NCBI GenBank assembly: GCA_943908365.1
Contig: CALTTH010000004.1
Location: 26,726-90,725, forward strand
Direction: 5' to 3'
From: an uncultured Hyphomicrobiales bacterium
GTDB taxonomy: Bacteria > Pseudomonadota > Alphaproteobacteria > Rhizobiales > Rhizobiaceae
Length of the DNA stretch: 64,000 nucleotides
Part shown: one piece after another, positions 42,439 through 51,934 of the stretch
How positions within the stretch are numbered: position 1 is the first letter of the stretch
Layout of the letters: each line of letters begins with the position of its first letter
Position numbers and translations under genes: made by a program
The notes under the pieces: generated by a model
What the model was told of the DNA's origin: nothing
The model's input: only the letters and a program-made list of their open reading frames with translations
Database searches by the model: none

Positions 42439-44475
42439 ATGTCGAACGATCCCCTCCTCCAGCCTTTTCAACTCAAGCACCTGACGCTGCGAAACCGCAT
42501 CATCGTCACAGCGCACGAACCGGCTTATCCGGAAGACGGGATGCCCAAAGAGCGATATTGCGCATACACGGTTGAGCGGGCGAAAGGCGGAGTTGCACTG
42601 ACGATGACGGCCGGATCAGCAGCCGTATCGAAAGACAGCCCTCCGGTTTTCAACAACCTGCTCGCTTATAAGGACGAGATTGTTCCCTGGATTCGCGAAA
42701 TGACCGACGCTGTGCATGAGCAGGGTTCGGCGATCATGGTTCAACTCACCCATCTTGGCCGTCGCACCCGATGGGACAAAGGCGACTGGCTTCCGGTCGT
42801 CGCCCCATCGCATCATCGCGAGGTCGCTCACCGTGCTTTTCCCAAGAAGATAGAAGACTGGGATATCGAGCGGATCATCAAGGATTTTGCCGACGCCGCA
42901 GAGCGGATGCAAGCAGGCGGCATGGATGGTGTGGAGCTGGAGGCATACGGCCACCTCATCGAGCAGTTCACCTCGCCTCGCACCAATGAGCTGGATGGTC
43001 CCTATGGCGGCTCGCTCGACAACCGCATGCGGTTCTGTCTCGACGTGCTTGGCGCGATCAGAAAGCGCGTTGGCAACGAATTCATTCTCGGCATTCGTTA
43101 CACGGCAGATGAGCGGGTAGCGAATGGCACGGGCTCGGAGGAAGGTCTTGAAATATCGCGACGCCTCAAGGATAGCGGCCTGATCGACTACCTCAATGTC
43201 ATCCGCGGCCATATCGATACAGACCCGGGACTGACGGATGTCATTCCGATTCAGGGGATGGCCAATTCGCCGCATCTCGATTTCGCCGGTCAGATCCGGT
43301 CGGCAACCAATTTCCCGACGTTCCACGCCGCAAAAATTCCCGATGTGGCAACGGCTCGTCACGCGATCGCTTCCGGCAAGGTCGATATGGTTGGCATGAC
43401 GCGCGCCCATATGACAGACCCCCACATAGTCCGTAAGATCATGGAAAAGCGGGAGGATGACATAAGACCCTGCGTCGGGGCGAATTACTGTCTCGATCGC
43501 ATCTATCAGGGCGGCATGGCCTTCTGCATCCATAACGCCGCAACAGGACGAGAGGTCAACATCCCTCACACCATCCCGAAAGCCACGCGACGTCGAAAAG
43601 TGGTTGTCGTCGGGGCGGGACCCGCGGGGCTTGAGGCGGCCCGGGTGTCTGCCGAACGCGGCCATTCGGTTGTCGTCTTCGAGGCCGCCAACAATGCCGG
43701 TGGGCAAATCCGTTTGACGGCTCAAAGCGAGCGCCGCCGGGAGATGATCAGCATTATCGACTGGCGAATGAGCCAGTGCGAAAAGCTCGGCGTACAGTTT
43801 CACTTCAACACCTGGGCGGATGTGGAGACCGTAGAGGCTGAAATGCCAGATGTGGTGATCATCGCCACGGGCGGACTTCCCCATACCGATGTACTGGCGG
43901 CCGGCAACGAACTCGTGGTGTCTTCATGGGACATCATCTCGGGCGACGTCAAACCCGGCACGAACGTGCTGATCTACGACGATGCCGGCGACCACGCAGC
44001 CCTTCAAGCTGCCGAGATTGCCGCGAAGTCCGGAGCGAAGGTGGAGATCATGACACGCGACCGCGCCTTTGCGCCGGAGGTCATGGGCATGAATCTCGTC
44101 CCCTATATCAGAGCATTGCAGAAGCTCGAAACCACGTTCACGGTGACCTATACGTTGACGGCAGTGGAGCGAAGCGGAAACCAGTTGCTGGCCCACATCG
44201 GCAGCGATTATGGTGGTGTCGAAAAGCGCAAGCTCTTCGACCAGGTGGTGGTCAATCACGGAACACGGCCGCTGGATGAACTCTACTTCGAGCTCAAGCC
44301 GCAATCGATCAACCTCGGTGAAGTCTCCCACGATCAGCTTATTGCAGGCGAGGCCCAATCCGTGACGCGAAACGAGAATGGCACGTTTCAGCTTTTCAGG
44401 ATTGGCGACGCGGTAGCGGCGCGTAACACCCACGCCGCAATCTACGACGGCCTGCGTATCGCAAAGGATCTCTGA
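42439..44475 (+). CDS. Old Yellow Enzyme/FAD-dependent oxidoreductase of the 2,4-dienoyl-CoA reductase / TMA dehydrogenase superfamily
   Basis: A 678-residue two-part enzyme. Residues 1-360 are an FMN TIM barrel (FQLKHLTLRNRIIVTAH, VQLTHLGRR and GMDGVELEAYGHLIEQFTSP). Residues ~385-678 are an FAD/NAD(P) pair of Rossmann domains (VVVVGAGPAGLEAARVSAERG, NAGGQIRL). The cluster loop reads CVGANYC-x11-C: three cysteines, with Ala where the second ligand of the classic C-x2-C-x2/3-C-x11-C [4Fe-4S] motif should be. Relatives oxidise N-methyl groups or reduce enoyl compounds; here the substrate is unknown, and N-demethylation of a betaine or methylamine is only a possibility. ATG 42439 has GGAG 7 bases upstream, which rules out the longer in-frame start at 42370. 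TetR faces it. Confidence 0.87.
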   Translation: MSNDPLLQPFQLKHLTLRNRIIVTAHEPAYPEDGMPKERYCAYTVERAKGGVALTMTAGSAAVSKDSPPVFNNLLAYKDEIVPWIREMTDAVHEQGSAIMVQLTHLGRRTRWDKGDWLPVVAPSHHREVAHRAFPKKIEDWDIERIIKDFADAAERMQAGGMDGVELEAYGHLIEQFTSPRTNELDGPYGGSLDNRMRFCLDVLGAIRKRVGNEFILGIRYTADERVANGTGSEEGLEISRRLKDSGLIDYLNVIRGHIDTDPGLTDVIPIQGMANSPHLDFAGQIRSATNFPTFHAAKIPDVATARHAIASGKVDMVGMTRAHMTDPHIVRKIMEKREDDIRPCVGANYCLDRIYQGGMAFCIHNAATGREVNIPHTIPKATRRRKVVVVGAGPAGLEAARVSAERGHSVVVFEAANNAGGQIRLTAQSERRREMISIIDWRMSQCEKLGVQFHFNTWADVETVEAEMPDVVIIATGGLPHTDVLAAGNELVVSSWDIISGDVKPGTNVLIYDDAGDHAALQAAEIAAKSGAKVEIMTRDRAFAPEVMGMNLVPYIRALQKLETTFTVTYTLTAVERSGNQLLAHIGSDYGGVEKRKLFDQVVVNHGTRPLDELYFELKPQSINLGEVSHDQLIAGEAQSVTRNENGTFQLFRIGDAVAARNTHAAIYDGLRIAKDL

Positions 44476-44622
44476 TCGATCAAATCCAACCGAAGCGAAC
44501 ATGGACGCATCCTCGACGGCTCGCTGAAGGGCCGTCACGATTGTGCATCCACAAGGGCTTACGCGCTGCAAAGATGACGTTGGCAAGGAACAAGCCGTTG
44601 GGAACTTTGTTCTGGATGGCTG

Positions 44623-47600
44623 ATGAAATTGCTTATGAAAGAAATGCGAATGGATGTGAGCGCGTCTAGACCCAAAGAGAAAAGAGCCGCCGCATCTACC
44701 AGTGCCCCTCAGCCGATCGAAACACCAAAGCTACCGCCAGGATTCGTTGCAACAAGGCTTGCTGCTTTGCTTGCCCAACCCGAAACGTCACTTTGTTATG
44801 TTGCGGCGAGCGAGGGAGAGGCTGACCGGATAGCGGAGGCCATCACTGCTTTTTTCCCAGAGATCAATCATATTGTGTTTCCTCCATGGGACTGCCTTCC
44901 ATACGACCGCGTTCTCCCGTCTCGTCACTGCATGGGCCGGAGGATGGACGCGCTTCGACTATGGATTGGTGGGGGGTCCAGCCGCCGCCTGATGCTGACG
45001 TCGTTAGAAGCAATCCTTCAACGCGTTCCGCCAGCAGACGCAATCTCCGAGAGCGTTTTCCAACTGGAGGTCGGCACATCTTTCAACCGCGATGCGTTCA
45101 TGGATTTCATCGCACGCACAGGATATTCGGAAGAAGGTGTTGCCGACGATCCGGGGGAATTGGCTGTCCGTGACTGCGTCATCGACATCTACCCCGCCGG
45201 TGCTCCGGGGCCCATGCGGATTGTCCTTGATGACGATGACAACATTCTGGAGTTGCACGGTTTCGACCGCTTATCGCAGCGCACGCAAAGTTCTTTGGAG
45301 GAGGTATCTATTGGTCCGGCTTCGGAAGTTATCAAGGGTGATGACGCTTCTCAAGACGCCGGTCCATCTGCAGGTAGCATCGAGAACTCCCTCATTCGCC
45401 AGTACGATCTCATGCCGAGCGTGTTTGATCTCCTCGGTGATACGACCCTGATCCTGGGACAAGGCATCGATCAGCGGCTCGAACACTATATGGACATTAT
45501 CGACGACGCGCAGCAGGCCCACATTGATTTCGGCGCAGCGAATGCAGCGTCCCGTCAATCGCTCTATCTCGACCGCGGCGAATGGGACGAGCGGACCGGA
45601 CGTATGGGGTTGGAGACCCTTAACGTCGACGATGGCGAAGATCTGCCGACGAAGCCATATGACGCCGATTACCGAAAGTCGGTCACCAGATTCGCGCAGG
45701 ACGCCCTTCAAGAGCATAAGAAGGTTCTGATCGCGGGTAACGGCAAGCGCGCCGAGGCCCTTTATCGGCGACTGGAAAAGGGAGCGGAAGCTCCCAGCGG
45801 CACCGTTGCCCGATGGGATGATGTTTTGAGAGCGACGCCTGGCAGTCTCATGACGATTGCCAGCAATCTCCATGAAGGTTTTCTCGATACGCGTGAGGGT
45901 ATCGTCGTCGTTGCTGCGCCCGATGCACCGATGGCCGACACCAACTCTCATCAACTGCTCACCGAGCCTGAGCTGCGGATCGGTGATGTGGTTGTGCACG
46001 AAGATCATGGCGTTGGCGTTCTCAAGAACCTCGAGACGATCCTTGTCGAAAACGTAGCGCGCGACGCAGCCCGATTGCAGTATCGCGATGGAGATTCCAT
46101 CCTCGTTCCCTTGCGAGAGTTCGACAAGCTCTGGCGTTATGGTTCCGAGCCTGATGCTGTTTCGCTCGATCGTCTCCACACCGAGGCCTGGAGCAAAAAG
46201 AGCCAGAAGATTGCGCAGGACATCGTTTCAACCGCCCGTCACCTTTCGAAGATTGCCAAGCAGAGGCAATCCTCACAAGCGCAGACATTCACCCCTCCTC
46301 GCACTCAATTTGCAGCCTTTACGCGCCGTTTTCCTTTTGCCGAGACCCTCGATCAATCAAAAGCGATCAACGATGTTTTGTCTGATCTCGCATCGGGAAA
46401 GGCAATGAACCGCCTCGTGTGCGGAGACGTCGGCTTCGGCAAGACGGAGGTCGCGCTGCGCGCCGCGGCGGCGGTGGCCCTCTCTGGCGGACAGGTTGCC
46501 GTCATCGCGCCCACCACCGTTTTAGCGCGTCAGCACTTCCAAACCTTCCAGCAACGCTTCGAAGGGACAGACGTCTCTGTCGGAATGATGTCGCGGCTGG
46601 TTAAGCCAGCCGAAAGCAAGCAAACCAAAGCGGCTCTGGCTGAGGGTAAAATCGGGGTCATCGTGGGCACCCAAGCGATCTTCGCAAAAGATGTGCGTTT
46701 TGCGCGGCTGGGACTGTTGATCGTGGATGAGGAGCATCGTTTCGGATTGAAAGAGAAGAGTGCGATGAACAGGCTCGCGCCTTCCCTCCACACGCTTATG
46801 ATGTCGGCGACGCCAATTCCGCGAACACTGCAATCGGCTATGGTTGGGGTTCAGGAGGTTAGCCTTCTCACCACGCCGCCATCGCGAAGGCGTCCGGTGC
46901 GTACCTCACTTGCTGCTTTCGACCGCGCATCGATGCGAACGGGTTTGATGCGGGAGCATCGCCGAGGCGGACAGAGCTTCGTCGTCGTTCCTCGTATTGA
47001 AGACATCGAAGGTGTCGAAACCATACTGAAGGACATCGTTCCAGAACTGTCGGTCAAGGTGGCGCATGGCAGGATGCCGGCGGCAAAAATCGACGAGACC
47101 ATTGTCGGTTTTGCGGGAGGCGATGGAGATGTCCTGCTCGCCACCAACATCATCGAGAATGGGCTGGACGTGCCGCGGGCTAATACCATGTTCATATGGC
47201 ACCCAGAGCGTTTCGGGCTTGCTCAACTTCATCAACTGCGCGGACGCGTCGGCCGTTCTGGCGCGCAGGGCAGAGCGACCCTCTTGTTGGAAGAGGGGGC
47301 AGATCTGGGCGAAGACGCTTTGTCGCGGCTTTCCACGCTTGTAGAGAGTGACCGGTTGGGGTCCGGTTTGGCGATCAGTGTGCGAGATCTCGATCTGCGT
47401 GGCGGTGGCGACATCGCCGGTGATGATCAGGCGGGGCATATGAGGGTGATCGGCGTCGGACTGTACCAGAAGCTTTTGGCTGGGGCGGTCGCGGAACTGG
47501 GCAAGAAGTCATCACCTTTCCCGCAACAGACGATCCTTCAGCTCGACACAGCGGCAACGATACCGGCGAACTATGTGTCGGATCCCGCCACCAGACTCAA

Positions 47601-47955
47601 TCTCTATGCCAAGCTCTCCCGTGCATCCAGTCTCCTCGAGATAGATGATCTGAAAGAAGAGTTTGAGGACAGGTTCGGTGAATTGCCTTCGGAGGTACTC
47701 ATACTGCTGCGAACAAGCCGCGTTCAACTGAGCGCGGCCCGATTAGGCATCTCAAAGCTCGAAGCTGGACCGAAGGCGCTCGCCTTCACCTTCACATCAA
47801 AAACCCCCGCCAAGGTGCTCGCACACCTCACGAAAAAGGCAGGAGCAGTGCGACGGGACGACAGGCTGATCTTCCAGGTTTCATGCAGCACCGGCGAAAA
47901 GCAACTGGAACAGTTCGAGCAGATTCTGGCGGGTGCCAACACGAGCATGAGGTAA
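44623..47955 (+). CDS. Mfd-like transcription-repair coupling factor paralog (SF2 helicase)
   Basis: A 1110-residue protein with the Mfd domain order. A UvrB-like N-terminal module (residues ~35-235) carries VFPPWDCLPYDR and GELAVRDCVIDIYPAG. A CarD/RID-like RNA-polymerase-interaction domain (residues ~445-530) starts LRIGDVVVHEDHGVGVLKN. The two RecA-like motor domains show CGDVGFGKTEVALRAA (Walker A), VDEEHRFG (motif II), SATPIPRTLQ (motif III) and QLRGRVGRSGAQGRA (motif VI). A C-terminal TRCF domain completes it. Mfd clears stalled RNA polymerase and recruits UvrA. This copy is a little shorter than typical alphaproteobacterial Mfd and its UvrB-like part is divergent (VRDCVID where VRGGIxD is usual), so it may be a second copy beside the housekeeping gene. 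The exact start is unclear; ATGs at 44638 and 44653 are alternatives. Confidence 0.87.
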   Translation: MKLLMKEMRMDVSASRPKEKRAAASTSAPQPIETPKLPPGFVATRLAALLAQPETSLCYVAASEGEADRIAEAITAFFPEINHIVFPPWDCLPYDRVLPSRHCMGRRMDALRLWIGGGSSRRLMLTSLEAILQRVPPADAISESVFQLEVGTSFNRDAFMDFIARTGYSEEGVADDPGELAVRDCVIDIYPAGAPGPMRIVLDDDDNILELHGFDRLSQRTQSSLEEVSIGPASEVIKGDDASQDAGPSAGSIENSLIRQYDLMPSVFDLLGDTTLILGQGIDQRLEHYMDIIDDAQQAHIDFGAANAASRQSLYLDRGEWDERTGRMGLETLNVDDGEDLPTKPYDADYRKSVTRFAQDALQEHKKVLIAGNGKRAEALYRRLEKGAEAPSGTVARWDDVLRATPGSLMTIASNLHEGFLDTREGIVVVAAPDAPMADTNSHQLLTEPELRIGDVVVHEDHGVGVLKNLETILVENVARDAARLQYRDGDSILVPLREFDKLWRYGSEPDAVSLDRLHTEAWSKKSQKIAQDIVSTARHLSKIAKQRQSSQAQTFTPPRTQFAAFTRRFPFAETLDQSKAINDVLSDLASGKAMNRLVCGDVGFGKTEVALRAAAAVALSGGQVAVIAPTTVLARQHFQTFQQRFEGTDVSVGMMSRLVKPAESKQTKAALAEGKIGVIVGTQAIFAKDVRFARLGLLIVDEEHRFGLKEKSAMNRLAPSLHTLMMSATPIPRTLQSAMVGVQEVSLLTTPPSRRRPVRTSLAAFDRASMRTGLMREHRRGGQSFVVVPRIEDIEGVETILKDIVPELSVKVAHGRMPAAKIDETIVGFAGGDGDVLLATNIIENGLDVPRANTMFIWHPERFGLAQLHQLRGRVGRSGAQGRATLLLEEGADLGEDALSRLSTLVESDRLGSGLAISVRDLDLRGGGDIAGDDQAGHMRVIGVGLYQKLLAGAVAELGKKSSPFPQQTILQLDTAATIPANYVSDPATRLNLYAKLSRASSLLEIDDLKEEFEDRFGELPSEVLILLRTSRVQLSAARLGISKLEAGPKALAFTFTSKTPAKVLAHLTKKAGAVRRDDRLIFQVSCSTGEKQLEQFEQILAGANTSMR

Positions 47956-48056
47956 CAGCGACACGCTTTGTGATGGATCAAGAGTCGGGAAGCCATATCA
48001 GGCCACCAAAAGCGATAGCCAACTTTCCCGTTTAGGTTACGCGGCTAAGCCTTTAA

Positions 48057-49082
48057 TTATGAAACAGAAACCGGTTTTGACCTCGTCATGCTGGCCGTCG
48101 CCGGATCAGCACGACGGCAAAGCCTCGGCGGAAGCCCTTTCATGATGAGTTCAGCATCCGCCACGGCCATCGAACCCAGAGCATAGAAGGCATCGCGTGT
48201 ACCGCCAGTCCTATGAGCAGAGAGAAGGATGCCAGGCGCGCTCCTGACAGGATCGTCTGGCTTGACTGGTTCTTCCGGAAATACGTCGGTTGCCACCCTG
48301 ATATGGCCTGATGCCGCAGCCTCAAGCATCGCCGGAAAGTCGACGACAGCGGCTCGGCTCATCAACAGGAAAGCGGCACCCGGCTTCATAGAGGCGAATT
48401 CCTTCTTGCCGAGGAAACCCTCGTTCTCACTTGTGACACTGGCGAAGACGAAGACGACCTGGCTTTCTCGCAGGAGTTCATCAAGCGTCGATGGCAGGCA
48501 ATCGAGCCGCTCGACAATCTCCTTCGGTAGCCAGGGATCGAACACGCGGACCGTGTTTCGGAAAGGTCGAATGAGTTCACGCAGTTCACGGCCAAGATCG
48601 CCGAAACCGATGATGCCGACCGGGGCTCCGGCAAAGCGGAATGTCTCCGAATTCCCTTCAAGTCCATAACGCTCGGTGCCCTGCCTGAACTCACGATCCG
48701 CCGCAGTAATGCCGCGTGCCAGGTCTAGCGCCATGGCGAGCGACGCTTCCGCAACCGGGGACGCGAAAGCCGACGCCGGTGTGATCACCCATATGCCTCG
48801 CTCGACGCAGGCCTGATAATCGACATTGGGCAGAAAATTCGATTCAACATTGATGATCGCCTTCAATCGCGGCGCGCGATCCAAACGCTCTCTTGGCATG
48901 TCAGTCTGGCCGAAAATCAAAACCGTGTCTGGAAGGTAGCGCTCCACCTCTTCGGCGGGCATCTGGCGGTCTTCGGATACGATCACCTCGCCGAGCGCCT
49001 CCAGACGGGCTCGAACGGAGGGCTCCATGATCAGGTCCAGCGTTCTCGGCAATGGATCAACCAGAATGATGTTGCGGCTCAT
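48057..49082 (-). CDS. D-2-hydroxyacid dehydrogenase (NAD-dependent)
   Basis: A 341-residue dehydrogenase of the D-isomer-specific 2-hydroxyacid family. The cofactor motif is GIIGFGDLGRELRELI, followed by VFDPWLP where Asp points to NAD preference. The catalytic Arg is in MSRAAVVDF, Glu in DVFPEEPV and His in LSAHRTGGT (usually SPHxxG). The start at 49082 is set by GGGAGG 6 bases upstream; an in-frame ATG 111 bases further up lacks a ribosome site. It is monocistronic and convergent with the Mfd-like gene. The substrate is not evident; phosphoglycerate, hydroxypyruvate-type and sugar-acid relatives share this pattern. Confidence 0.87.
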   Translation of the reverse strand: MSRNIILVDPLPRTLDLIMEPSVRARLEALGEVIVSEDRQMPAEEVERYLPDTVLIFGQTDMPRERLDRAPRLKAIINVESNFLPNVDYQACVERGIWVITPASAFASPVAEASLAMALDLARGITAADREFRQGTERYGLEGNSETFRFAGAPVGIIGFGDLGRELRELIRPFRNTVRVFDPWLPKEIVERLDCLPSTLDELLRESQVVFVFASVTSENEGFLGKKEFASMKPGAAFLLMSRAAVVDFPAMLEAAASGHIRVATDVFPEEPVKPDDPVRSAPGILLSAHRTGGTRDAFYALGSMAVADAELIMKGLPPRLCRRADPATASMTRSKPVSVS

Positions 49083-49253
49083 CGTTTCCTCCCTCGAGAA
49101 TCGCGCGAGCAGCAGATTAGCCTGAACACCCCCTCGCCGGGCAAGTTCAATTCGGCAGTGATGGCAGTCTAGAGGCGCAAGTACCGGCGTCACGCCCCAC
49201 AGTCTATGAGATGGATGGAGGCAGTCAGCTTCGGCCGCCTGCCTCCTCGTTCC

Positions 49254-50042
49254 TTACATCGCCGGCAGGACGGCAATGTCTCTCACTTCATTCTCCACGC
49301 CGGTGATCGCGCCGACTTCGGTCGCCTTGCCGGTTTCGAGATTGACCGTGTAGAGCATCTTGTTTGCAGCAAGGTAGGCCGTGTTCTTGCCACCTTCCAT
49401 GCCCTGAATATCGAAGGCGTAGGTCGCTGGCTTATCCTTGAGGCCGAGCTTACCGATCGCCTTCAGCGTCCCATCATTCGGCTTCGTTTGCTGGATCAGC
49501 GCGCCGATCGTGGCGTCGATATTGTACATCGCCGTCTTTTCCGGCTTTCCGATGGAGTTCGTATAGGCGGCCGCGACGATATTCGGCATTTCGCCCTTAT
49601 GCATATCGCCCTCTTCGAAGGCGAGCGTGCCGTCAACCGTTACCGCACCCGTATCAGGGTGAACCCGATGGTTGGTGGTTCCGCTCATGAAACGCAGACG
49701 ATCCGCCATCGGGTTGAAGTCGACCACCACCGGAGCATCGGTCATCGTCAGCATCTTGTCCATTTTCGCTATATCGCTTGCAGCGCCCGTTTCCAGGTTG
49801 ATGCTGACGATGCGGTGATCGGGCGTAACGCCAACAACGGTCTTGTTGCCGGGGCGGTAATCGATGCCGACAAGCTTATCGACGCCTGTGACCTCCATCG
49901 TCTTCGACACTGCGGGCTTTTCCGTATCGAACATGACAAGTGTATTGTCGCCGCTCAATCCCAATACCGGCGCTGCCAGCGCGGATGTCGCCGTAGCGAT
50001 GACGGATATGGAGGCTGCCAAAGCAAAACGAATGGTCTGCAT
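49254..50042 (-). CDS. Secreted DUF4394-family protein
   Basis: A 262-residue protein with a signal peptide (FALAASISVIATATSALA, cleaved near residue 23) and a mature part of repeating beta motifs (LVGIDYRPGNKTVVGV, RIVSINLETGAASDI, YLAANKMLYTVNLETGKATEV). This is typical of the DUF4394 family and suggests a small beta propeller. Characteristic pieces include VDFNPMADRLRFMS and NHRVHPDTGAV. GGGAGA lies 6 bases before the ATG. The gene is divergent from the ECF sigma/anti-sigma pair; such pairing suggests that it is a target of that sigma factor or part of its sensing. Molecular function is unknown. The long hydrophilic stretch upstream of this ATG is not part of the gene. Confidence 0.82.
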   Translation of the reverse strand: MQTIRFALAASISVIATATSALAAPVLGLSGDNTLVMFDTEKPAVSKTMEVTGVDKLVGIDYRPGNKTVVGVTPDHRIVSINLETGAASDIAKMDKMLTMTDAPVVVDFNPMADRLRFMSGTTNHRVHPDTGAVTVDGTLAFEEGDMHKGEMPNIVAAAYTNSIGKPEKTAMYNIDATIGALIQQTKPNDGTLKAIGKLGLKDKPATYAFDIQGMEGGKNTAYLAANKMLYTVNLETGKATEVGAITGVENEVRDIAVLPAM

Positions 50043-50235
50043 ATTCTTCTCCCGTGCGTTTAAAATCAAAGAAGGTTTCGCCACATGGCTTTCAACCCTC
50101 CATCTTGAGACACCACGGGGGATGCGATTGGATGCAGCAGGTGAAAATTTTTTTGAAGGCTGCATCTAAGTGGCCGCGACCCGGGTATAAATGGCAACGA
50201 CAGCGGATTTACTTTTCCGATCCGAGGAGATGAGT

Positions 50236-50790
50236 TTGACAGTGATGGGCTCTGTGCCGGTTGATCTAGAAAAAGCGCTCAATGGCTGCGCCAACGGCGA
50301 CCGGCTGGCTTTGCGTCAGATATTCGATCAGGAGGCAGGCAAGCTTATCGCCGTGGCCCAACGTATCGTTCGGCGTCGTGAGCTTGCAGAAGAGGTGGTG
50401 CAGGACGCCTTCATCCGCATCTGGACGCACGCCCATCAGTACCGCTCCGATAGCGGTTCGGCACGCGGCTGGATTTATGCCATTGTTCGCAACAGAGCGC
50501 TCAATCTGCTTCGTGACGGCAGACGGGAGCACGTGGTCGAAGATGTAGAGACGCTTCGCGACGATCAGCAGGCAGATGAGATCATGGCGGCCTGGCATCG
50601 ATTGGACCGCAATTCCCGCCTCTATGAATGCCTCGGCTCTCTCGAGGACACGAAGCGGCAAGGCATTCTGATGGCCTATGTCGGCGGTTACTCACACGGC
50701 GAAATAGCCGGTCGCCTGAGAATTCCGCTCGGTACTGCCAAATCATGGATCCGGCGCGGACTGTCGGCACTGCGGGAGTGCCTGGCATGA
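50236..50790 (+). CDS. ECF-type RNA polymerase sigma factor
   Basis: A ~184-residue sigma factor of the extracytoplasmic-function group. Region 2 shows LRQIFDQEAGKLIAVAQRIV, then ELAEEVVQDAFIRIWTHAHQY, which binds core polymerase and the -10 element. SARGWIYAIVRNRALNLLRD continues region 2. Region 4 has MAYVGGYSHGEIAGRLRIPL and GTAKSWIRRGLSALREC, the -35-binding helix-turn-helix. Start choice is hard: GAGGAG at 50224-50229 fits a TTG at 50236, while ATGs at 50191, 50230 and 50245 have poor spacing. The stop overlaps the anti-sigma start (ATGA). It should direct transcription of its own operon and possibly the divergent DUF4394 gene. The stress signal is unknown. Confidence 0.88.
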   Translation: MTVMGSVPVDLEKALNGCANGDRLALRQIFDQEAGKLIAVAQRIVRRRELAEEVVQDAFIRIWTHAHQYRSDSGSARGWIYAIVRNRALNLLRDGRREHVVEDVETLRDDQQADEIMAAWHRLDRNSRLYECLGSLEDTKRQGILMAYVGGYSHGEIAGRLRIPLGTAKSWIRRGLSALRECLA

Positions 50791-51485
50791 ACTATGACCG
50801 CAAGGACGTGCCACATCTTGCCGACGAGTATGTACTGGGATTGCTCGACGCGGTTGAAGCCAGAGAGATCGAGGATGCCATGAAACGTGATCCTGAACTC
50901 AAGGCCGCGATCGCGGCAAGCAGGGATCGATTCCTGCCACTCGACACGAGCCTGGCTCCTCAATCGGTCAGCGAAGACCTCTGGCGGCGCATCGAGTCTG
51001 CTCTGCCCCGTCAAGACCATCGTGCCCCTGACCGGCCAGTCGCAAACGACAACAGCCTGAGGCGCTGGAAGTTCGCAGCGCTCACCTCTCTCGCCGCGTC
51101 ACTGCTTCTGGCCGTTGGGCTCGTCTACAGCCTGACCAGAACGGTAGAACCGCTGGTCATCGCGGTGCTTGTCAATGATGCCGGCGAAGTCCAGGCGGTC
51201 GTTGAGGATTTCGGCAATGACGAAGCGTCTGTCCGGCTGCTGGCCGATTTCGCCGTTCCGCGCGACAAGACGATCCAGGTCTGGACCCTGCCATCGCGCG
51301 ATGTGGGGCCTGTCTCGCTTGGTCTACTTGACGGCGTGCATTCGGCTCGCCTTCAAGGACCAGCCCTTCCGAAACCACGCGCCGATCAACTCTATGAGCT
51401 GACGCTTGAGCAAGCAGGCGGTTCGCCCACAGGGCGTCCAACGGGACCGATCCTGGCGAAGGGATTTGCACGCATGCCGCGCTAG
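50787..51485 (+). CDS. RskA-like membrane anti-sigma factor
   Basis: A 232-residue protein. The short cytoplasmic N-terminus (DVPHLADEYVLGLLDAVEAREIEDAM) is the sigma-binding helix region seen in anti-sigma-K/RskA proteins. One membrane helix follows (FAALTSLAASLLLAVGLVYSL, residues ~92-112). The periplasmic C-terminal domain carries the RskA pattern (VLVNDAGEVQAVVEDF, TIQVWTLPSRDVGPVSLGLLD and QLYELTLEQAGGSPTGRPTGP). It should hold the ECF sigma at the membrane until a signal leads to its release, probably by proteolysis. Its ATG overlaps the sigma stop by four bases, giving fixed stoichiometry. No zinc-binding HxxxCxxC motif is present. Confidence 0.88.
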   Translation: MNYDRKDVPHLADEYVLGLLDAVEAREIEDAMKRDPELKAAIAASRDRFLPLDTSLAPQSVSEDLWRRIESALPRQDHRAPDRPVANDNSLRRWKFAALTSLAASLLLAVGLVYSLTRTVEPLVIAVLVNDAGEVQAVVEDFGNDEASVRLLADFAVPRDKTIQVWTLPSRDVGPVSLGLLDGVHSARLQGPALPKPRADQLYELTLEQAGGSPTGRPTGPILAKGFARMPR

Positions 51486-51934
51486 CTTTCACTCTTCGAA
51501 GGCACGCTGAACAACTGTCGTCCGCCTGACCTCGTGCGCCTGTGACAGGCAGGCCAGGAAGAAAGCCCTGATCTTGATGGCGATTGGCTGTCTGAGCTTT
51601 CTGACGGCGCCGCAGGGCTACGGCAGAAACCTCTCCTGAGGGCAGGTGCACCACCATGCACCGGGGCCACAGGTGCCGCCCACCAGTGGGTCTTTTGCAA
51701 GCCTTACTTCCCTTGTCGGCCTGTGAAAGCTCGCATCCTTGGCGCGTGCCGTTGAGGCGTCACTCGATCGATGCCTTGGCGCCGGCTCGTTTGCGCTTTT
51801 CTGCGTACGGCAAGTCTGCATCGTAAGCGTGACGTGTTGCAACGCAGCATCCACAAACAATTCTGTTGTCCCTAATCAAATTCGCAGAACCTCCAGCGCT
51901 TGCTATCACCCGCAAGTTTGACCAAGACGTCTTC
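51486..51934. other. Intergenic region between the anti-sigma and ABC-F genes
   Basis: About 450 bases with no supported gene and no clear hairpin terminator. The ABC-F promoter is presumably in the AT-richer final 100 bases. Confidence 0.4.
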
